Source of the DNA: Pseudomonas nitroreducens TX1
Lineage (GTDB): Bacteria; Pseudomonadota; Gammaproteobacteria; Pseudomonadales; Pseudomonadaceae
Length of the DNA: 50,864 nt
Direction of reading: 5' to 3'
NCBI RefSeq assembly: GCF_000313755.1
Contig: NZ_AMZB01000077.1
Coordinates: forward strand, 1-50,864
Shown: positions 8,723 to 17,913 of the stretch, one piece after another
Layout of the letters: each line of letters begins with the position of its first letter
Numbering within the stretch: position 1 is the first letter of the stretch
Position numbers and translations under genes: made by a program
Notes under the pieces: model-generated
Told to the model about the DNA's origin: nothing
Databases searched by the model: none
The model's input: only the letters and a program-made list of their open reading frames with translations

Positions 8723-9105
8723 GTCGGGATCTCCTTCATAGACGGTTGCAGGCACTTTCAAAAATTGCACTTCACAACAACGCGGCTTCATGCCGTTCTC
8801 ATCCCAGTGAGCAACTGCCAGCGCAATTTTTCAGTCCTGTCTTAGATCGTTTGCTTTGCCGCTTATGGCGATGCGAAATCCGCCCGGATTTTTCCGCAGG
8901 TCCTGTGCCAGAGCCCTCGCCGCTAATAAGGAAGGGGCAGCCGGTCATTTCCCGAAAAGTTTGGAGAGGCAGCAAAAACGGTCTAACGACCGACTGAAAA
9001 TCCCCCCGCCAAATCACTCAACGCCAGCAGAAACCCAAAACGGCACGACGCGGCGCAAGCACAGACCGCTCGGCCGACTCATCTGCAGGCCATGGAGCGA
9101 TTTGA
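8723..9105. promoter_or_regulatory. divergent promoter region between afsA operon and organosulfur operon
   Basis: This is 383 bp without a credible gene; short frames on both strands lack family features. It must hold the promoters of two oppositely oriented operons. The clearest internal signal is the inverted repeat at 8979-8992. No Fur, Pho, Anr or CopR-type box was recognised. Confidence 0.6.
8979..8992. promoter_or_regulatory. inverted repeat, possible operator
   Basis: CGGTC-TAAC-GACCG, a perfect 5-bp inverted repeat flanked by A-rich DNA. It lies about 114 bp before the TonB receptor start and about 257 bp before the afsA start. Butyrolactone-receptor (TetR family) operators also contain CGGTC-like arms, but the match is too short to assign a regulator. 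Confidence 0.3.
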
Positions 9106-11790
9106 ATGCTGGACAAGGGGATCATCCGGAGGGGAATTGGCGCATGCACGGTGGCCTTCGCCAGTGCGCTGGTGGCAGGCGGCGCATGGGCGCAGGAGGG
9201 AACACCCGCCGCACAGGAACGCGTCACGCAGTTCAACCTCGAGGCGGGACCGCTGGCCGACACACTGCTGGATATTTCACGGCTGACCGGGCAGCCGATC
9301 TCCTTCGACCAAGCCCTGGTACAGGGTTACAACAGTCCAGCCATTCGCGGCGCCTTGAGCCGCGACCAGGCACTCAATGCTGCGCTCCAGGGCAGCGGCC
9401 TGGGCTTCTCGCGCATCGGCGGTGGTGCGGTCCTGGTGCATCGTCGGGATGTACCGCAAGCGAGCGTTCCGGCCGTGGTTGCGCCGCAGCTCAAGACCGT
9501 CACCGTCATCGGCAGCCGTCGCACCGACCTGGCGGCGCTGGACGCACCAGCCCCGGTGGACATTCTCACTGCCCAACAAATCCAGGCGGTCGGTAGCACC
9601 AACCTCGCGAAGGTCCTGGAAACCCTGGTGCCTTCGGTCAATTTTCCGCAGATCAACGGCACTGACGGCGTCTCTTCACAACGCCCGGCCACCCTGCGCG
9701 GGCTCGCTGCCGACCAGGTCCTGGTACTGGTCAACGGCAAGCGACGCCATGCCTCGGCCTTCGTGAACACCAAGGCGACCCTGGGCCGCGGCTCACAATC
9801 GGTGGACCTGTCGACCATCCAGGTGAGCTCCATCGAGCGAATCGAAGTTCTGCGCGATGGAGCCTCGGCGCAGTACGGCTCGGACGCCATCGCCGGGGTG
9901 ATCAACATCGTGTTGCGCCAGGACGACCACGGCGGCGACCTGCAGGGCAGTGTCGGCCAGTACAGCAAGGGTGATGGCTTCACCCGAAGCGTCAGCGGCC
10001 TGAAGGGTTTCAGCCTGCCGGGCGACGGTTTTCTCACGCTCAACGCCGAGGGCTCCCGGCAGGAACGCACCTCCGTCGGCGGTAGCGACAGCCGTCGGTT
10101 CTACCCCGCCGGCGATCCGCGCGAGGCCAGCGCCGACCGGGACTGGCGCTACGGATCGCCGGGGCTGGGTGACTTCAAGATCGGCGCCAACTCCGGCTTC
10201 TCGCTCAACGATCAGGTCGAGGCTTACGGTTTCGCCACTTACCAGGACCGTACCACCCACTCCCAGGCGTTGTTCCGCCGTCCGGTGGACGCCAACAACC
10301 TGCCCGCCGTCTACCCCGATGGATTCCTGCCGCTGCTGGATGTTCGCTCACGCGATGGTGCCGCCACCGCAGGGCTGAAGTTCGATGACGACACGCTGGG
10401 CAATTTCGACCTCAGCGCTACCTACGGACAGAACCGTATTCAGTACAACGTCGGGGACAGCCTCAACGCCAGCTTCGGCACCGCAAGCCCGCACGACTTC
10501 GACGCCGGCACCCTGGTCAACGAGCAGACCAACGTTTCGCTCGACCACGTGAAGAACTTCAGCGTCGGCTACGCCGAGCAGCCGCTGGTGTTTTCCAGCG
10601 GCCTGACGTGGCGCAAGGAAGAGTACGAAGTCATCGCCGGCGAGCCGGCCTCCTGGCAACACGGCGGTGCCAATGCCAAGGCCGCCGGCGCTCAGGGGTT
10701 CCCGGGGATTCAGGACAGCGACGAGGGCCGCTACGCCCGCCATGTATTCGGGGGTTATCTGGGCCTGGAGCAACAGCTTACGGACCAGCTGCAACTGGGC
10801 GTCGCCGGGCGCACCGAGCACTACGACGATTTCGGCACCACCACCACGGGCAAGTTCTCCGCACGCTTCGACTTCACTCCCCGCGTCGCCGTGCGCGGCA
10901 CGCTCAGCAGCGGGTTCCGGGCTCCGACTCTGGGGCAGATCGGTACCTCGGCGACCACCACCGACTTCCACCCGGGTGATCCGATTGCCTACCAGGTCGG
11001 CACCATCAGCGTGGACCGCCCAGTCACCCGCGCCCTGGGGGCGACCGATCTCAAGCCCGAGAAGTCCACCAACCTGTCGCTGGGCCTGGTCCTGCGGCCG
11101 GTGGATAACGCTTCGCTGACGCTCGATGCCTACGCCATTCGCATCAAGGACCGCATCGCACTGTCGGAGACCCTCAGCGGCCCGCAGGTCCGCAGCATCC
11201 TGAACGCCGCAGGCTACGGCTCCTACACCGGAGTCAGCTTCTTCACCAATGCGCTGGACACCAAGACCCATGGTCTTGATCTCAACGGCAACTACCGCTT
11301 CGACCTGCCCAACGCCGCCACCCTGACCTTCAACGGAGGACTGAACTGGAGCAAGACCCAGGTCACCCACGTCAAGGCAAACCCCGCTGAACTGAGCGGA
11401 ACCGGCGTGGTGCTGATCAACCGCGAGGCGCTCAGCTACGTCGAGAGCGCCAGCCCGGAGAGCAAGCTCGTACTTGCGCTGGATTACCGCCAGGGTGCAT
11501 GGCAGCTGGAGACCAGCGCCATCCGCTACGGCAAGTACACCCTGAACTCCAACAACGGCGAGCAATACGACCAGACTTTCGGCGCCCAATGGGTGGCCAA
11601 TGCCAGCCTGGCCTACAACCTCACCTCGGCGCTCAAGCTCAGCGTCGGCGGCAACAACATCTTCGATTCCTACCCCGACAAGTTACTGACCAGCAACCGT
11701 TCCGCCGGCGGGGTCGTGATGTACCCGAACATCGCCCCCGCCGGCGCCGAAGGCGCCTTCTACTACGTGAAAGCCGATTACGCCTTCTGA
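9106..11790 (+). CDS. TonB-dependent receptor with N-terminal STN signalling domain
   Basis: An 894-residue outer-membrane receptor. The signal peptide ends near AWAQE (about residue 30). An STN domain follows (VTQFNLEAGPLADTLLDIS... about 38-115), as in FecA/FpvA-type transducing receptors that talk to a FecR. Then comes the plug domain (APVDILTAQQIQAVGSTNLAKVLE... RIEVLRDGASAQYGSDAIAGVINI) and a long beta-barrel ending in Phe (YYVKADYAF), the outer-membrane insertion signal. The barrel resembles the large receptors of nutrient uptake more than siderophore receptors. The start has GGAG at the right distance. It heads the operon that continues to 21536, so its ligand is probably the organosulfur substrate. 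Its FecI/FecR partner is not adjacent; the pair at 2519-3981 is a candidate. Confidence 0.92.
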   Translation: MLDKGIIRRGIGACTVAFASALVAGGAWAQEGTPAAQERVTQFNLEAGPLADTLLDISRLTGQPISFDQALVQGYNSPAIRGALSRDQALNAALQGSGLGFSRIGGGAVLVHRRDVPQASVPAVVAPQLKTVTVIGSRRTDLAALDAPAPVDILTAQQIQAVGSTNLAKVLETLVPSVNFPQINGTDGVSSQRPATLRGLAADQVLVLVNGKRRHASAFVNTKATLGRGSQSVDLSTIQVSSIERIEVLRDGASAQYGSDAIAGVINIVLRQDDHGGDLQGSVGQYSKGDGFTRSVSGLKGFSLPGDGFLTLNAEGSRQERTSVGGSDSRRFYPAGDPREASADRDWRYGSPGLGDFKIGANSGFSLNDQVEAYGFATYQDRTTHSQALFRRPVDANNLPAVYPDGFLPLLDVRSRDGAATAGLKFDDDTLGNFDLSATYGQNRIQYNVGDSLNASFGTASPHDFDAGTLVNEQTNVSLDHVKNFSVGYAEQPLVFSSGLTWRKEEYEVIAGEPASWQHGGANAKAAGAQGFPGIQDSDEGRYARHVFGGYLGLEQQLTDQLQLGVAGRTEHYDDFGTTTTGKFSARFDFTPRVAVRGTLSSGFRAPTLGQIGTSATTTDFHPGDPIAYQVGTISVDRPVTRALGATDLKPEKSTNLSLGLVLRPVDNASLTLDAYAIRIKDRIALSETLSGPQVRSILNAAGYGSYTGVSFFTNALDTKTHGLDLNGNYRFDLPNAATLTFNGGLNWSKTQVTHVKANPAELSGTGVVLINREALSYVESASPESKLVLALDYRQGAWQLETSAIRYGKYTLNSNNGEQYDQTFGAQWVANASLAYNLTSALKLSVGGNNIFDSYPDKLLTSNRSAGGVVMYPNIAPAGAEGAFYYVKADYAF

Positions 11791-11817
11791 TCGCACCCGC
11801 CAGCCAAGGAGCCCCCA

Positions 11818-12486
11818 ATGAGCACTACTCCCATCGACCCGATCGCCCTCTTCCAGCAGTTCGAACAGGACGTCGCGACATCGCTGCGCCTGCTCCTCGA
11901 CAGCCAGGCACTGCGTCCCGGCGCCGCCGGCAACCTGAGCCTGCGCCTGCCCGGCCAGGAGCGCCTGCTGATCGCCGCCTTCAACGGTGATCAGCCAGGC
12001 TCCGCGCTGGCGCTGGACTTTGACCTGAGCAACGGCCAGGGAACCCCCAGCGATAACCTGCGCGAAGTGGCGGCCCTGCATGTGGCCATCTACCGCGAAC
12101 GACCGCGCGCCACGGCAGTCATCCATACCCACTCGCCATTCCTCTCGGCATTCGCCATCGCCCGCCGCCCGCTGCCGGCCCACACCAACGCCCTGCTGTT
12201 CGGCATCGATGAAGACCAGGCGATCCCCGTCGCCGAATGGGGCCCGCGCTATGCCAGCGAACCCGTGGTCGCCGCGCTGCGCGAGCACCCCTGGACACCC
12301 GCCGTACTGCTGGCCAACCACGGTCCGTTCGCCTGGACGGAGGGTGGCGTACTGGCCGCCACGCGTCTGCTGGTCAACCTGGAAGAATCCGCGTACCTGA
12401 GCTTCCTCGCCGAGCAGCTGGGGGGAGCGCGCACCTTCCCCGCTGGCGCGGCAAAGCAGGTTCGCCAGGGTTGGAACAACCAATGA
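11818..12486 (+). CDS. class II aldolase/adducin family protein
   Basis: A 222-residue cytoplasmic metal-dependent enzyme of the fuculose-phosphate aldolase / MtnB-type dehydratase superfamily. Family landmarks are GNLS (38-41), an acidic residue in NLREVAALH (Glu83), the zinc-binding HTH of VIHTHSP (His103, His105) and the later ligand in ANHGPFAW (His168). Members split or dehydrate small hydroxylated, often phosphorylated, molecules; MtnB acts in methylthioribose sulfur salvage, which would suit this operon, but the sequence alone does not choose a substrate. Good AAGGAG site, 27 bp after the receptor gene. The stop overlaps the next start (ATGA). Confidence 0.85.
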   Translation: MSTTPIDPIALFQQFEQDVATSLRLLLDSQALRPGAAGNLSLRLPGQERLLIAAFNGDQPGSALALDFDLSNGQGTPSDNLREVAALHVAIYRERPRATAVIHTHSPFLSAFAIARRPLPAHTNALLFGIDEDQAIPVAEWGPRYASEPVVAALREHPWTPAVLLANHGPFAWTEGGVLAATRLLVNLEESAYLSFLAEQLGGARTFPAGAAKQVRQGWNNQ

Positions 12487-13346
12487 AAACGCAGTCGCGG
12501 GTCGCGTCCTGCCTGCTGCCCACTGCATTGGCCGGCAGTCTTGCCCTGCTGGCCGGCCAGGTATCGGGCGAGCCGCTGCTGGAGCGGGCCATCGAGCGCG
12601 GCACGCTCAACGTCTGCACCGCCGACGAATTCCCTCCGTTCAAACGCTACGACAGCCACGGCCAGGCCAGCGGCCTGATCTACGACCTGATCGTCGACCT
12701 GCAGCACCGCCTCAGTACCCGGACCGGGCAGCCGTTGAAGCTGGAGCTGGTGCAGGTCACGCCACTCAATCGCCTGCTGTTCCTCAACCAGGGACGCTGC
12801 GAGTTGCTGGTGACTTCACTGCTGGACACCCCGGCGCGACGACGCGAAGTGGACTTCGCGGCCCCCGGCTACTACAGCTCCGCAGCCACTGTCTTCGCTG
12901 CGAAGCACACATCCATCGACAGCTGGGAAGCCCTGCGAGGAAAGACCCTGTGCGCACCGCTGACCAGTGTCTGGGTACGCCCCTACGAGGCGCGCTACGG
13001 CATCGAGTTCATTTCGTTCAGTGGCTTGCCGGAGATGCGCAAGGCACTTCTCGACGGCCGCTGCGTGGGCGCCCTGGGTGATGACGTGCTGTTCCGCGCG
13101 CTGGCAGGCGAGCCGCAATGGCAGGACTTCGAAGTGAAGCTACCCGGGCAGGACCCGGCCCCCTGGGGTATCGCCCTTCGCAAGGACCAACCGCAGCTTC
13201 GGGACAGTGTCGGCGCCATCGTCCGCGACTGGCACGTCTCCGGTTACCTGATCGACCTCGAGCACCGCTATGGGCTGCCCGCCAACCCTTGGCTGGCCGA
13301 GCAGCACCAGCGCTTCGCCACGGCCAGCGTGCGGAGCGAGCCATGA
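12483..13346 (+). CDS. amino-acid-type ABC transporter periplasmic binding protein
   Basis: A 287-residue family 3 solute-binding protein with a signal peptide (ALAGSLALLAGQVSGEP). The mature start LLERAIERGTLNVCTADEFPPFKRYD is the typical first strand and ligand loop of amino-acid binding proteins. A later VDFAAPGYYSSAATVFAA is the second-lobe hinge pattern. The start chosen overlaps the aldolase stop by ATGA; a longer frame without signal peptide was rejected. It feeds the two permeases and ATPase directly downstream. Given the C-S lyase in the same operon, cystine-like or S-substituted cysteine ligands are plausible. Confidence 0.88.
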   Translation: MKTQSRVASCLLPTALAGSLALLAGQVSGEPLLERAIERGTLNVCTADEFPPFKRYDSHGQASGLIYDLIVDLQHRLSTRTGQPLKLELVQVTPLNRLLFLNQGRCELLVTSLLDTPARRREVDFAAPGYYSSAATVFAAKHTSIDSWEALRGKTLCAPLTSVWVRPYEARYGIEFISFSGLPEMRKALLDGRCVGALGDDVLFRALAGEPQWQDFEVKLPGQDPAPWGIALRKDQPQLRDSVGAIVRDWHVSGYLIDLEHRYGLPANPWLAEQHQRFATASVRSEP

Positions 13347-14068
13347 TCGAAAGCCTCAGCTTCTGGTTGGAAAACCCCGAGTGGCTGCACGTCCTGGACG
13401 ATCCGCTGGATCGCCATCGCTACCTGCTGGGCTTCGCACACACCTTGATTCTGGCCGCTGGCAGTGCCCTCCTCGCCTTGTTCCTCGGCCTGGCTGGCGC
13501 CCTCCTGCATAGCTCGCGCGGACGACCTGTGCGCCTGCTGGTCGATGCCTATGTCGAAACGATGCGCAACTCGCCGCTGCTGGTGCAGCTGTTCCTGCTC
13601 TATTTCGGGGTGGGATCCCTCCTGCCTCAGGACGCCGGCGGACAGCCGCTGCTGGGCCGCACGGGCTGGGCGATCATCGCCATCGGGCTGCATTACGGTG
13701 CCTACCAGGTGGAGGCACTGCGCAGCGCACTGATCTCGGTTCCCGCAACCACCCTGGAGGCCGCAAGAGCGCTGGGCCTGAGTGAGCGCGATGTACGTCG
13801 TCACGTGCTCCTGCCGCAGGCGCTGCGCCTGGCGTTGCCTGAGCTGGGAAACGTAACGGTTCAGGTCGTCAAGGCTACCGCGGTGGCCTATGCGATTGCC
13901 GTACCGGAGCTTCTCTACGCCTCCAATCGCATCTGGGCCGATAACGGCAACATCGCGCAGATGATGCCCGTGCTGCTGATCAGCTACCTGCTGCTGGTGC
14001 TGGGCGTGACCGCACTCCAGCGCTGGTTCGAACACCGCCTGCGGATACCAGGCGAGGTGGGCGCATGA
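13343..14068 (+). CDS. amino-acid-type ABC transporter permease 1
   Basis: A 241-residue inner-membrane permease of the HisM/GltK type. It has hydrophobic helices from about residue 30, VETMRNSPLLVQLFLLYFG near the middle, and the cytoplasmic EAA loop SVPATTLEAARALGLSERDVRRHVLLPQALR that contacts the ATPase. ATGA overlaps on both sides (with the binding protein and with permease 2) show one translationally coupled transporter operon. Confidence 0.92.
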   Translation: MIESLSFWLENPEWLHVLDDPLDRHRYLLGFAHTLILAAGSALLALFLGLAGALLHSSRGRPVRLLVDAYVETMRNSPLLVQLFLLYFGVGSLLPQDAGGQPLLGRTGWAIIAIGLHYGAYQVEALRSALISVPATTLEAARALGLSERDVRRHVLLPQALRLALPELGNVTVQVVKATAVAYAIAVPELLYASNRIWADNGNIAQMMPVLLISYLLLVLGVTALQRWFEHRLRIPGEVGA

Positions 14069-14850
14069 AGGCACTGCTTGCCACCTCTCGCCCCGCCTCC
14101 CGAGTCCCTTGGGGTCGCCTCACCATTGCGCTGCCGTTGACCCTGGGCACTTGCTTGCTCATCTGGCACTACCGCGATCCGCTACAGCTGCTCGTGCAAT
14201 GGACTCCGCTGCTGCTTGGCGGCGCCGCGATGAACCTGCTCATGGGCGTGGTCGCCATGCTGCTGGCCAGCCTGGTCGGATGCGTGCTGGGCATACTGCA
14301 GCTGGCGCCCGGTATCGGCGGTCGGCTGGCGGCGGTGATCGTGCGCGGGTTACGCAGCCTGCCCTGGCTGGTGGTGATGTTCTACGCCGCCTACCTGCTG
14401 CCCTATGAGCTGCACGTCGCAGGTCGCTGGCTGCAACTGCCCGATTGGCTCAAGGCCAGCGCCGGCCTCGCATTGCCGGCCTGCGGTTACGTCGCTGAGT
14501 TCGTTCGCGGCGCCCTGCTGGCCATCCCCGCCAACCAGTGGGACGCCGCCGCCGCGCTGTCGCTGAGCCGGTTCCAGCGGCTGCGCTGGGTGATCCTGCC
14601 GCAGGCTGTGCGTGGCCTTCTCGCGCCAGCCATGAACCTGTTCTGCACCCTGCTGATGGCTACCTCGCTGGCCAACCTGCTGGGCGTGGAGGAGCTGCTC
14701 ACCCGCCTGCAGATGCTGCTCAACAGCCAGACCCGACCGGACCTGCTGCTGCCGGCATACCTCTATGCCTTCCTGGCCTTTTTCATCTGCGTGTATCCCC
14801 TTTCCCGCTATGCGCGCCGCCTGGAGCGGCGCTGGAGCCAACCACGATGA
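14065..14850 (+). CDS. amino-acid-type ABC transporter permease 2
   Basis: A 261-residue partner permease of the same family. Its EAA loop reads AIPANQWDAAAALSLSRFQRLRWVILPQAVRGL, and the segment VIVRGLRSLPWLVVMFYAAYLLP matches the first-half motif of polar amino-acid permeases. It pairs with the permease ending at 14068 to form the membrane channel, as in HisQ/HisM. Its stop overlaps the ATPase start. Confidence 0.92.
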   Translation: MKALLATSRPASRVPWGRLTIALPLTLGTCLLIWHYRDPLQLLVQWTPLLLGGAAMNLLMGVVAMLLASLVGCVLGILQLAPGIGGRLAAVIVRGLRSLPWLVVMFYAAYLLPYELHVAGRWLQLPDWLKASAGLALPACGYVAEFVRGALLAIPANQWDAAAALSLSRFQRLRWVILPQAVRGLLAPAMNLFCTLLMATSLANLLGVEELLTRLQMLLNSQTRPDLLLPAYLYAFLAFFICVYPLSRYARRLERRWSQPR

Positions 14851-15578
14851 ACGATGTCCGGATCACTGTCCGCGATCTCCACAAACGCTATGCCGACCAC
14901 TGGGTGCTGCAGGGCATCTCCTTCCAGGTGCGTCGCGCTGAGATCGCCTGCCTCATCGGCCCGTCCGGCTCGGGCAAGTCGACCCTGCTGCGAACCCTCA
15001 ACGGTCTTGCCTCGTTCGACTCCGGCAGCATCGATGTCTGTGGCCTCGCAGTGGGTCGCGGCGCCGATCCGCGTCAGCTGCGACGCCACGTGGGCATGGT
15101 GTTCCAGAGCTACAACCTGTTCCCGCACCTGAGCGTGCTGCAGAACATCACGCTGGCGCCGATTCGCGTCCATGGAGAGGCACCGGCAAGCGCTCAGGCG
15201 CGGGCCCGCGACCTGCTCGCCCAGGTCAACCTGCACGGCAAGGAGCACGCCTATCCGGCGCAACTCTCCGGCGGCCAACAGCAGCGCGTGGCCATCGCCC
15301 GAAGCCTGGCGATGCGCCCGCAGGTCATGCTGTTCGACGAGGTGACGGCGGCACTGGATCCGGAAACCGTCGGCGAGGTCCAGGCGACCATCCGTTCCGT
15401 GGCGGACAGCGGCATGACCTGTCTGATCGTCACCCACGAGATGCGTTTCGCCCGGCAGATAGCCGACACGATCTATTTCACCGACGGCGGCCGGATCGTC
15501 GAGCAGGGTCCACCGGAACACCTGCTCCACAGCCCCAGCGATCCGCGAACCCAACGCTTTCTCGAGCGGGTGCTCTGA
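14847..15578 (+). CDS. amino-acid-type ABC transporter ATP-binding protein
   Basis: A 243-residue ATPase of the GlnQ/HisP type that powers the importer encoded by the three preceding genes. Walker A is GPSGSGKST (38-46), the Q-loop lies in MVFQSYNLFPHLSV, the signature is LSGGQQQRV, Walker B is VMLFDEVTAALDP, and the switch His is in IVTHEM. Complete, with no missing motif. Confidence 0.95.
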   Translation: MNDVRITVRDLHKRYADHWVLQGISFQVRRAEIACLIGPSGSGKSTLLRTLNGLASFDSGSIDVCGLAVGRGADPRQLRRHVGMVFQSYNLFPHLSVLQNITLAPIRVHGEAPASAQARARDLLAQVNLHGKEHAYPAQLSGGQQQRVAIARSLAMRPQVMLFDEVTAALDPETVGEVQATIRSVADSGMTCLIVTHEMRFARQIADTIYFTDGGRIVEQGPPEHLLHSPSDPRTQRFLERVL

Positions 15579-15579
15579 C

Positions 15580-16803
15580 ATGTCCGGACCTCAGCGCCAG
15601 GACTGGCGGCCCGCCACCCTGCTCACCCATTTGGGCCGCGATCCGGCCAGCCACGAAGGCACGGTGAATACACCGGTGTACCGTGCCTCGACCTTCCTCT
15701 GGGACTCTCCCGAGGTGCTCGAGGATTACCGGCGTCACGGTCAGGAGCCGGACTATCGCGGCCACCTCTACGGTCGCAATGGCAACCCCACCACCGCGGC
15801 GTTCGAGGACGCGGTCGCGGAGCTGGAAGGTGGCTTTCGCGGGCTGATCATGCCATCGGGGCTCGCAGCCATCGTCGGCGCGGTACTGGCGGTTGCGCGC
15901 AGCGGCGAGCACGTGCTGGTGACCGCCAACTGTTATTGGCATGCACGGCAGGTCTTCGACAGCCTGCTGCCGCGCTACGGCATTTCGGTGACCTACTTCG
16001 ATCCCATGATCGGCGCGGAAATCGCTGGGCTCATCGGCTCGACCACCCGAGCCCTCTATCTGGAAGCACCCGGCTCCAATACCTTCGAGGTGCAGGACGT
16101 GCCGGGGCTGGCGGGCATCGCCCACGCCCATGGGCTGGCCGTGCTGCTGGACAATACCTGGGCCACGCCGCTGTTCTTCCGACCTTTCGAGCATGGCGTG
16201 GACATTTCCATCCACGCCGCCACCAAGTACCTGGTGGGGCATTCCGACGCCATGCTCGGGGTGATAGTGACCACTCGCGACTGGTTCGTACCGGTACGCA
16301 ACCTGGTGCGCGAAATGGGTTACATCGCCAGCGCCGACGACGCCTTCCTGGGCCTGCGCGGCCTGCGCACCCTGGGAGTGCGTCTGCGCCAGCACGAGCG
16401 CTCGGCGCTCGCCGTGGCACGCTGGCTGGTCAATCGTCTCGAAGTGCAGCGGGTGCTTCACCCGGCGCTGCCGGGGCATCCCGGCCATGAGTTCTGGAAG
16501 CGCGACTTTCGCGGTGCCTCCGGCCTCTTCGGTGTCGTGCTCGCCGCCCAGCCGCAGGACCGCGTGGATGCCTTCCTGGCCCGCCTGCAGCTGTTCGCCC
16601 AGGGCGCCAGCTGGGGCGGCTACGAGAGCCTGATCCGCCAGCAATCCCCGCGCAGCAGCGCAGCCACGGAGCACCTGTTGCGCCTCCATGTCGGCCTCGA
16701 AGACCTGGATGATCTGCTGGCCGACCTGGAACAGGCGCTGCCCCTTCTTCACCCGCATGAAGCCACCTCGAACCCCAACGCAACAGACGGACAACCGGCC
16801 TGA
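15580..16803 (+). CDS. PLP-dependent C-S lyase, cystathionine beta-lyase/gamma-synthase family
   Basis: A 407-residue cytoplasmic PLP enzyme of the Cys/Met-metabolism family. It shows the YGRNGNPTTAAFEDAVAELEG region that binds the cofactor phosphate, MPSGLAAI, LLDNTWATP with Asp191 for the pyridine nitrogen, and the PLP lysine Lys216 in ATKYLVGHSD. The GGYESLI segment near the C-terminus is characteristic of cystathionine beta-lyases, which also cleave other cysteine S-conjugates to thiol, pyruvate and ammonia. It starts 1 bp after the ATPase stop. Beside an amino-acid importer, it probably acts on the imported S-compound; biosynthetic MetC function is less likely here. Confidence 0.9.
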   Translation: MSGPQRQDWRPATLLTHLGRDPASHEGTVNTPVYRASTFLWDSPEVLEDYRRHGQEPDYRGHLYGRNGNPTTAAFEDAVAELEGGFRGLIMPSGLAAIVGAVLAVARSGEHVLVTANCYWHARQVFDSLLPRYGISVTYFDPMIGAEIAGLIGSTTRALYLEAPGSNTFEVQDVPGLAGIAHAHGLAVLLDNTWATPLFFRPFEHGVDISIHAATKYLVGHSDAMLGVIVTTRDWFVPVRNLVREMGYIASADDAFLGLRGLRTLGVRLRQHERSALAVARWLVNRLEVQRVLHPALPGHPGHEFWKRDFRGASGLFGVVLAAQPQDRVDAFLARLQLFAQGASWGGYESLIRQQSPRSSAATEHLLRLHVGLEDLDDLLADLEQALPLLHPHEATSNPNATDGQPA

Positions 16804-16834
16804 CGCTTTCCTTTTGCCTTCACAGGAGTTGTCC

Positions 16835-17890
16835 ATGAGTCAATCGCCCATCATCGAAACCCTCTACAGCCTCTGCCCCCTGCCGATCGCCTCGAATGTG
16901 GCGGTCGAGTTCGGCTGGCTCGACGAAGAATTGCAGCGCGTCGGCGCTCGCCCGCGGTATCTGCGTTCGCTCCCGGAAAATCAGGGCTGGCTGGGTCACT
17001 TCCGCCATCATCACGACAACCTGATTCGCGACGGCGGCGCGGTGCCTCCGCTGTGGGCCCGAGCGGACCTGGCCGACACCCTGCTGGTGGCGACGACCGC
17101 CAGCCAGCGTCCTGGCCAGATCCTGGTGCGCGCCGGGGCCGGCCTGCGCCGAGTGGCGCAGTTGGCCGGCAGACGCATCGGCGTGGCCGCCAGTACGAAC
17201 CCCGAACGCATCGACGTGGCCAACGCAGTGGCCGAACAGACCTTGCAGTACAGCCTGGAGCTAGCCGGGCTCGAGCGCGGCCAGGTGGAAGTCGTCCGCT
17301 TCGAGCAGGATGACCCTACGCATCTTCGCCCCGCCGAACGCCCGGCCGGCCTCTGGGCACAGCTGCGGGAGCACCACAACGGCGAACAGGCCGCACGCGC
17401 GCTCGCTGACGGTACCGTCGATGCCCTGGTGGTGCAGCCCTGGCAGGCGGCCGGGTTGACCCGTGAGGGCCGATTCACCGCCATTGAAGATCTCGACCGT
17501 TACCCGGACTGGACCTTGAAGAACATCAACGGTCCGCACGTCACTGTCGTCAACCGGCGCTTCGCCGAGGAGCACCCGCGGATCGTCGTGGCCTTTCTCA
17601 AGGCCGCCATTCGCGCAGGGCGCTGGATCAATGCCAACCCTCAGGCGGCTGCCGAGCTCTTCCCACGCTTCAGTGTGCTGGGCAGCGCCGCGCTGGCGCG
17701 CCAGTGGCTGGCAGGTCAGGACCTGGTGCCTCAGCTGAGCGCGCGCAACCTCGCCGCACTGGAATTGAAGAAGGATTTCCTGCGCCAACGCGGCTACCTG
17801 CAGAACGATTTCAGCGTCAGCGAATGGGCCGACGGCAGGTTCCTCGCAGAGGCCGCGCGCGAGCTCGGCGAGCATATCTCCCAACCCTGA
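16835..17890 (+). CDS. DszB-like sulfinate desulfinase (would look like an ABC binding protein)
   Basis: A 351-residue protein with no signal peptide. It is related to 2'-hydroxybiphenyl-2-sulfinate desulfinase DszB, an enzyme with a periplasmic-binding-protein fold that releases sulfite from a C-SO2 group. The DszB catalytic set Cys27/His60/Arg70 has equivalents here: Cys14 in YSLCPLPIA (DszB SNCPVPNA), His55, and Arg65 exactly 10 residues after it, followed by GG and PPL as in DszB. The DLAGRRIGV-type motif also matches (QLAGRRIGVAAS). The start has CAGGAG eight bases upstream; a longer upstream frame overlaps the lyase gene. A name such as aliphatic sulfonate binding protein would be based on fold only. 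The substrate is unknown, but sulfinate cleavage fits an organosulfur operon. Confidence 0.72.
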   Translation: MSQSPIIETLYSLCPLPIASNVAVEFGWLDEELQRVGARPRYLRSLPENQGWLGHFRHHHDNLIRDGGAVPPLWARADLADTLLVATTASQRPGQILVRAGAGLRRVAQLAGRRIGVAASTNPERIDVANAVAEQTLQYSLELAGLERGQVEVVRFEQDDPTHLRPAERPAGLWAQLREHHNGEQAARALADGTVDALVVQPWQAAGLTREGRFTAIEDLDRYPDWTLKNINGPHVTVVNRRFAEEHPRIVVAFLKAAIRAGRWINANPQAAAELFPRFSVLGSAALARQWLAGQDLVPQLSARNLAALELKKDFLRQRGYLQNDFSVSEWADGRFLAEAARELGEHISQP

Positions 17891-17913
17891 CCCCAGAGAA
17901 AAACCTCGCCGCA

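Noticed and set aside
10348-11589. Open frame of 413 codons antisense to the STN receptor
   Set aside because: No motif, and composition mirrors the receptor codons; the receptor domain order on the plus strand is complete.
16835-17890. Periplasmic sulfonate/nitrate ABC binding protein
   Set aside because: No signal peptide and no matching permease or ATPase. The catalytic residues of DszB are present, although the fold relationship explains why a search may give that name.
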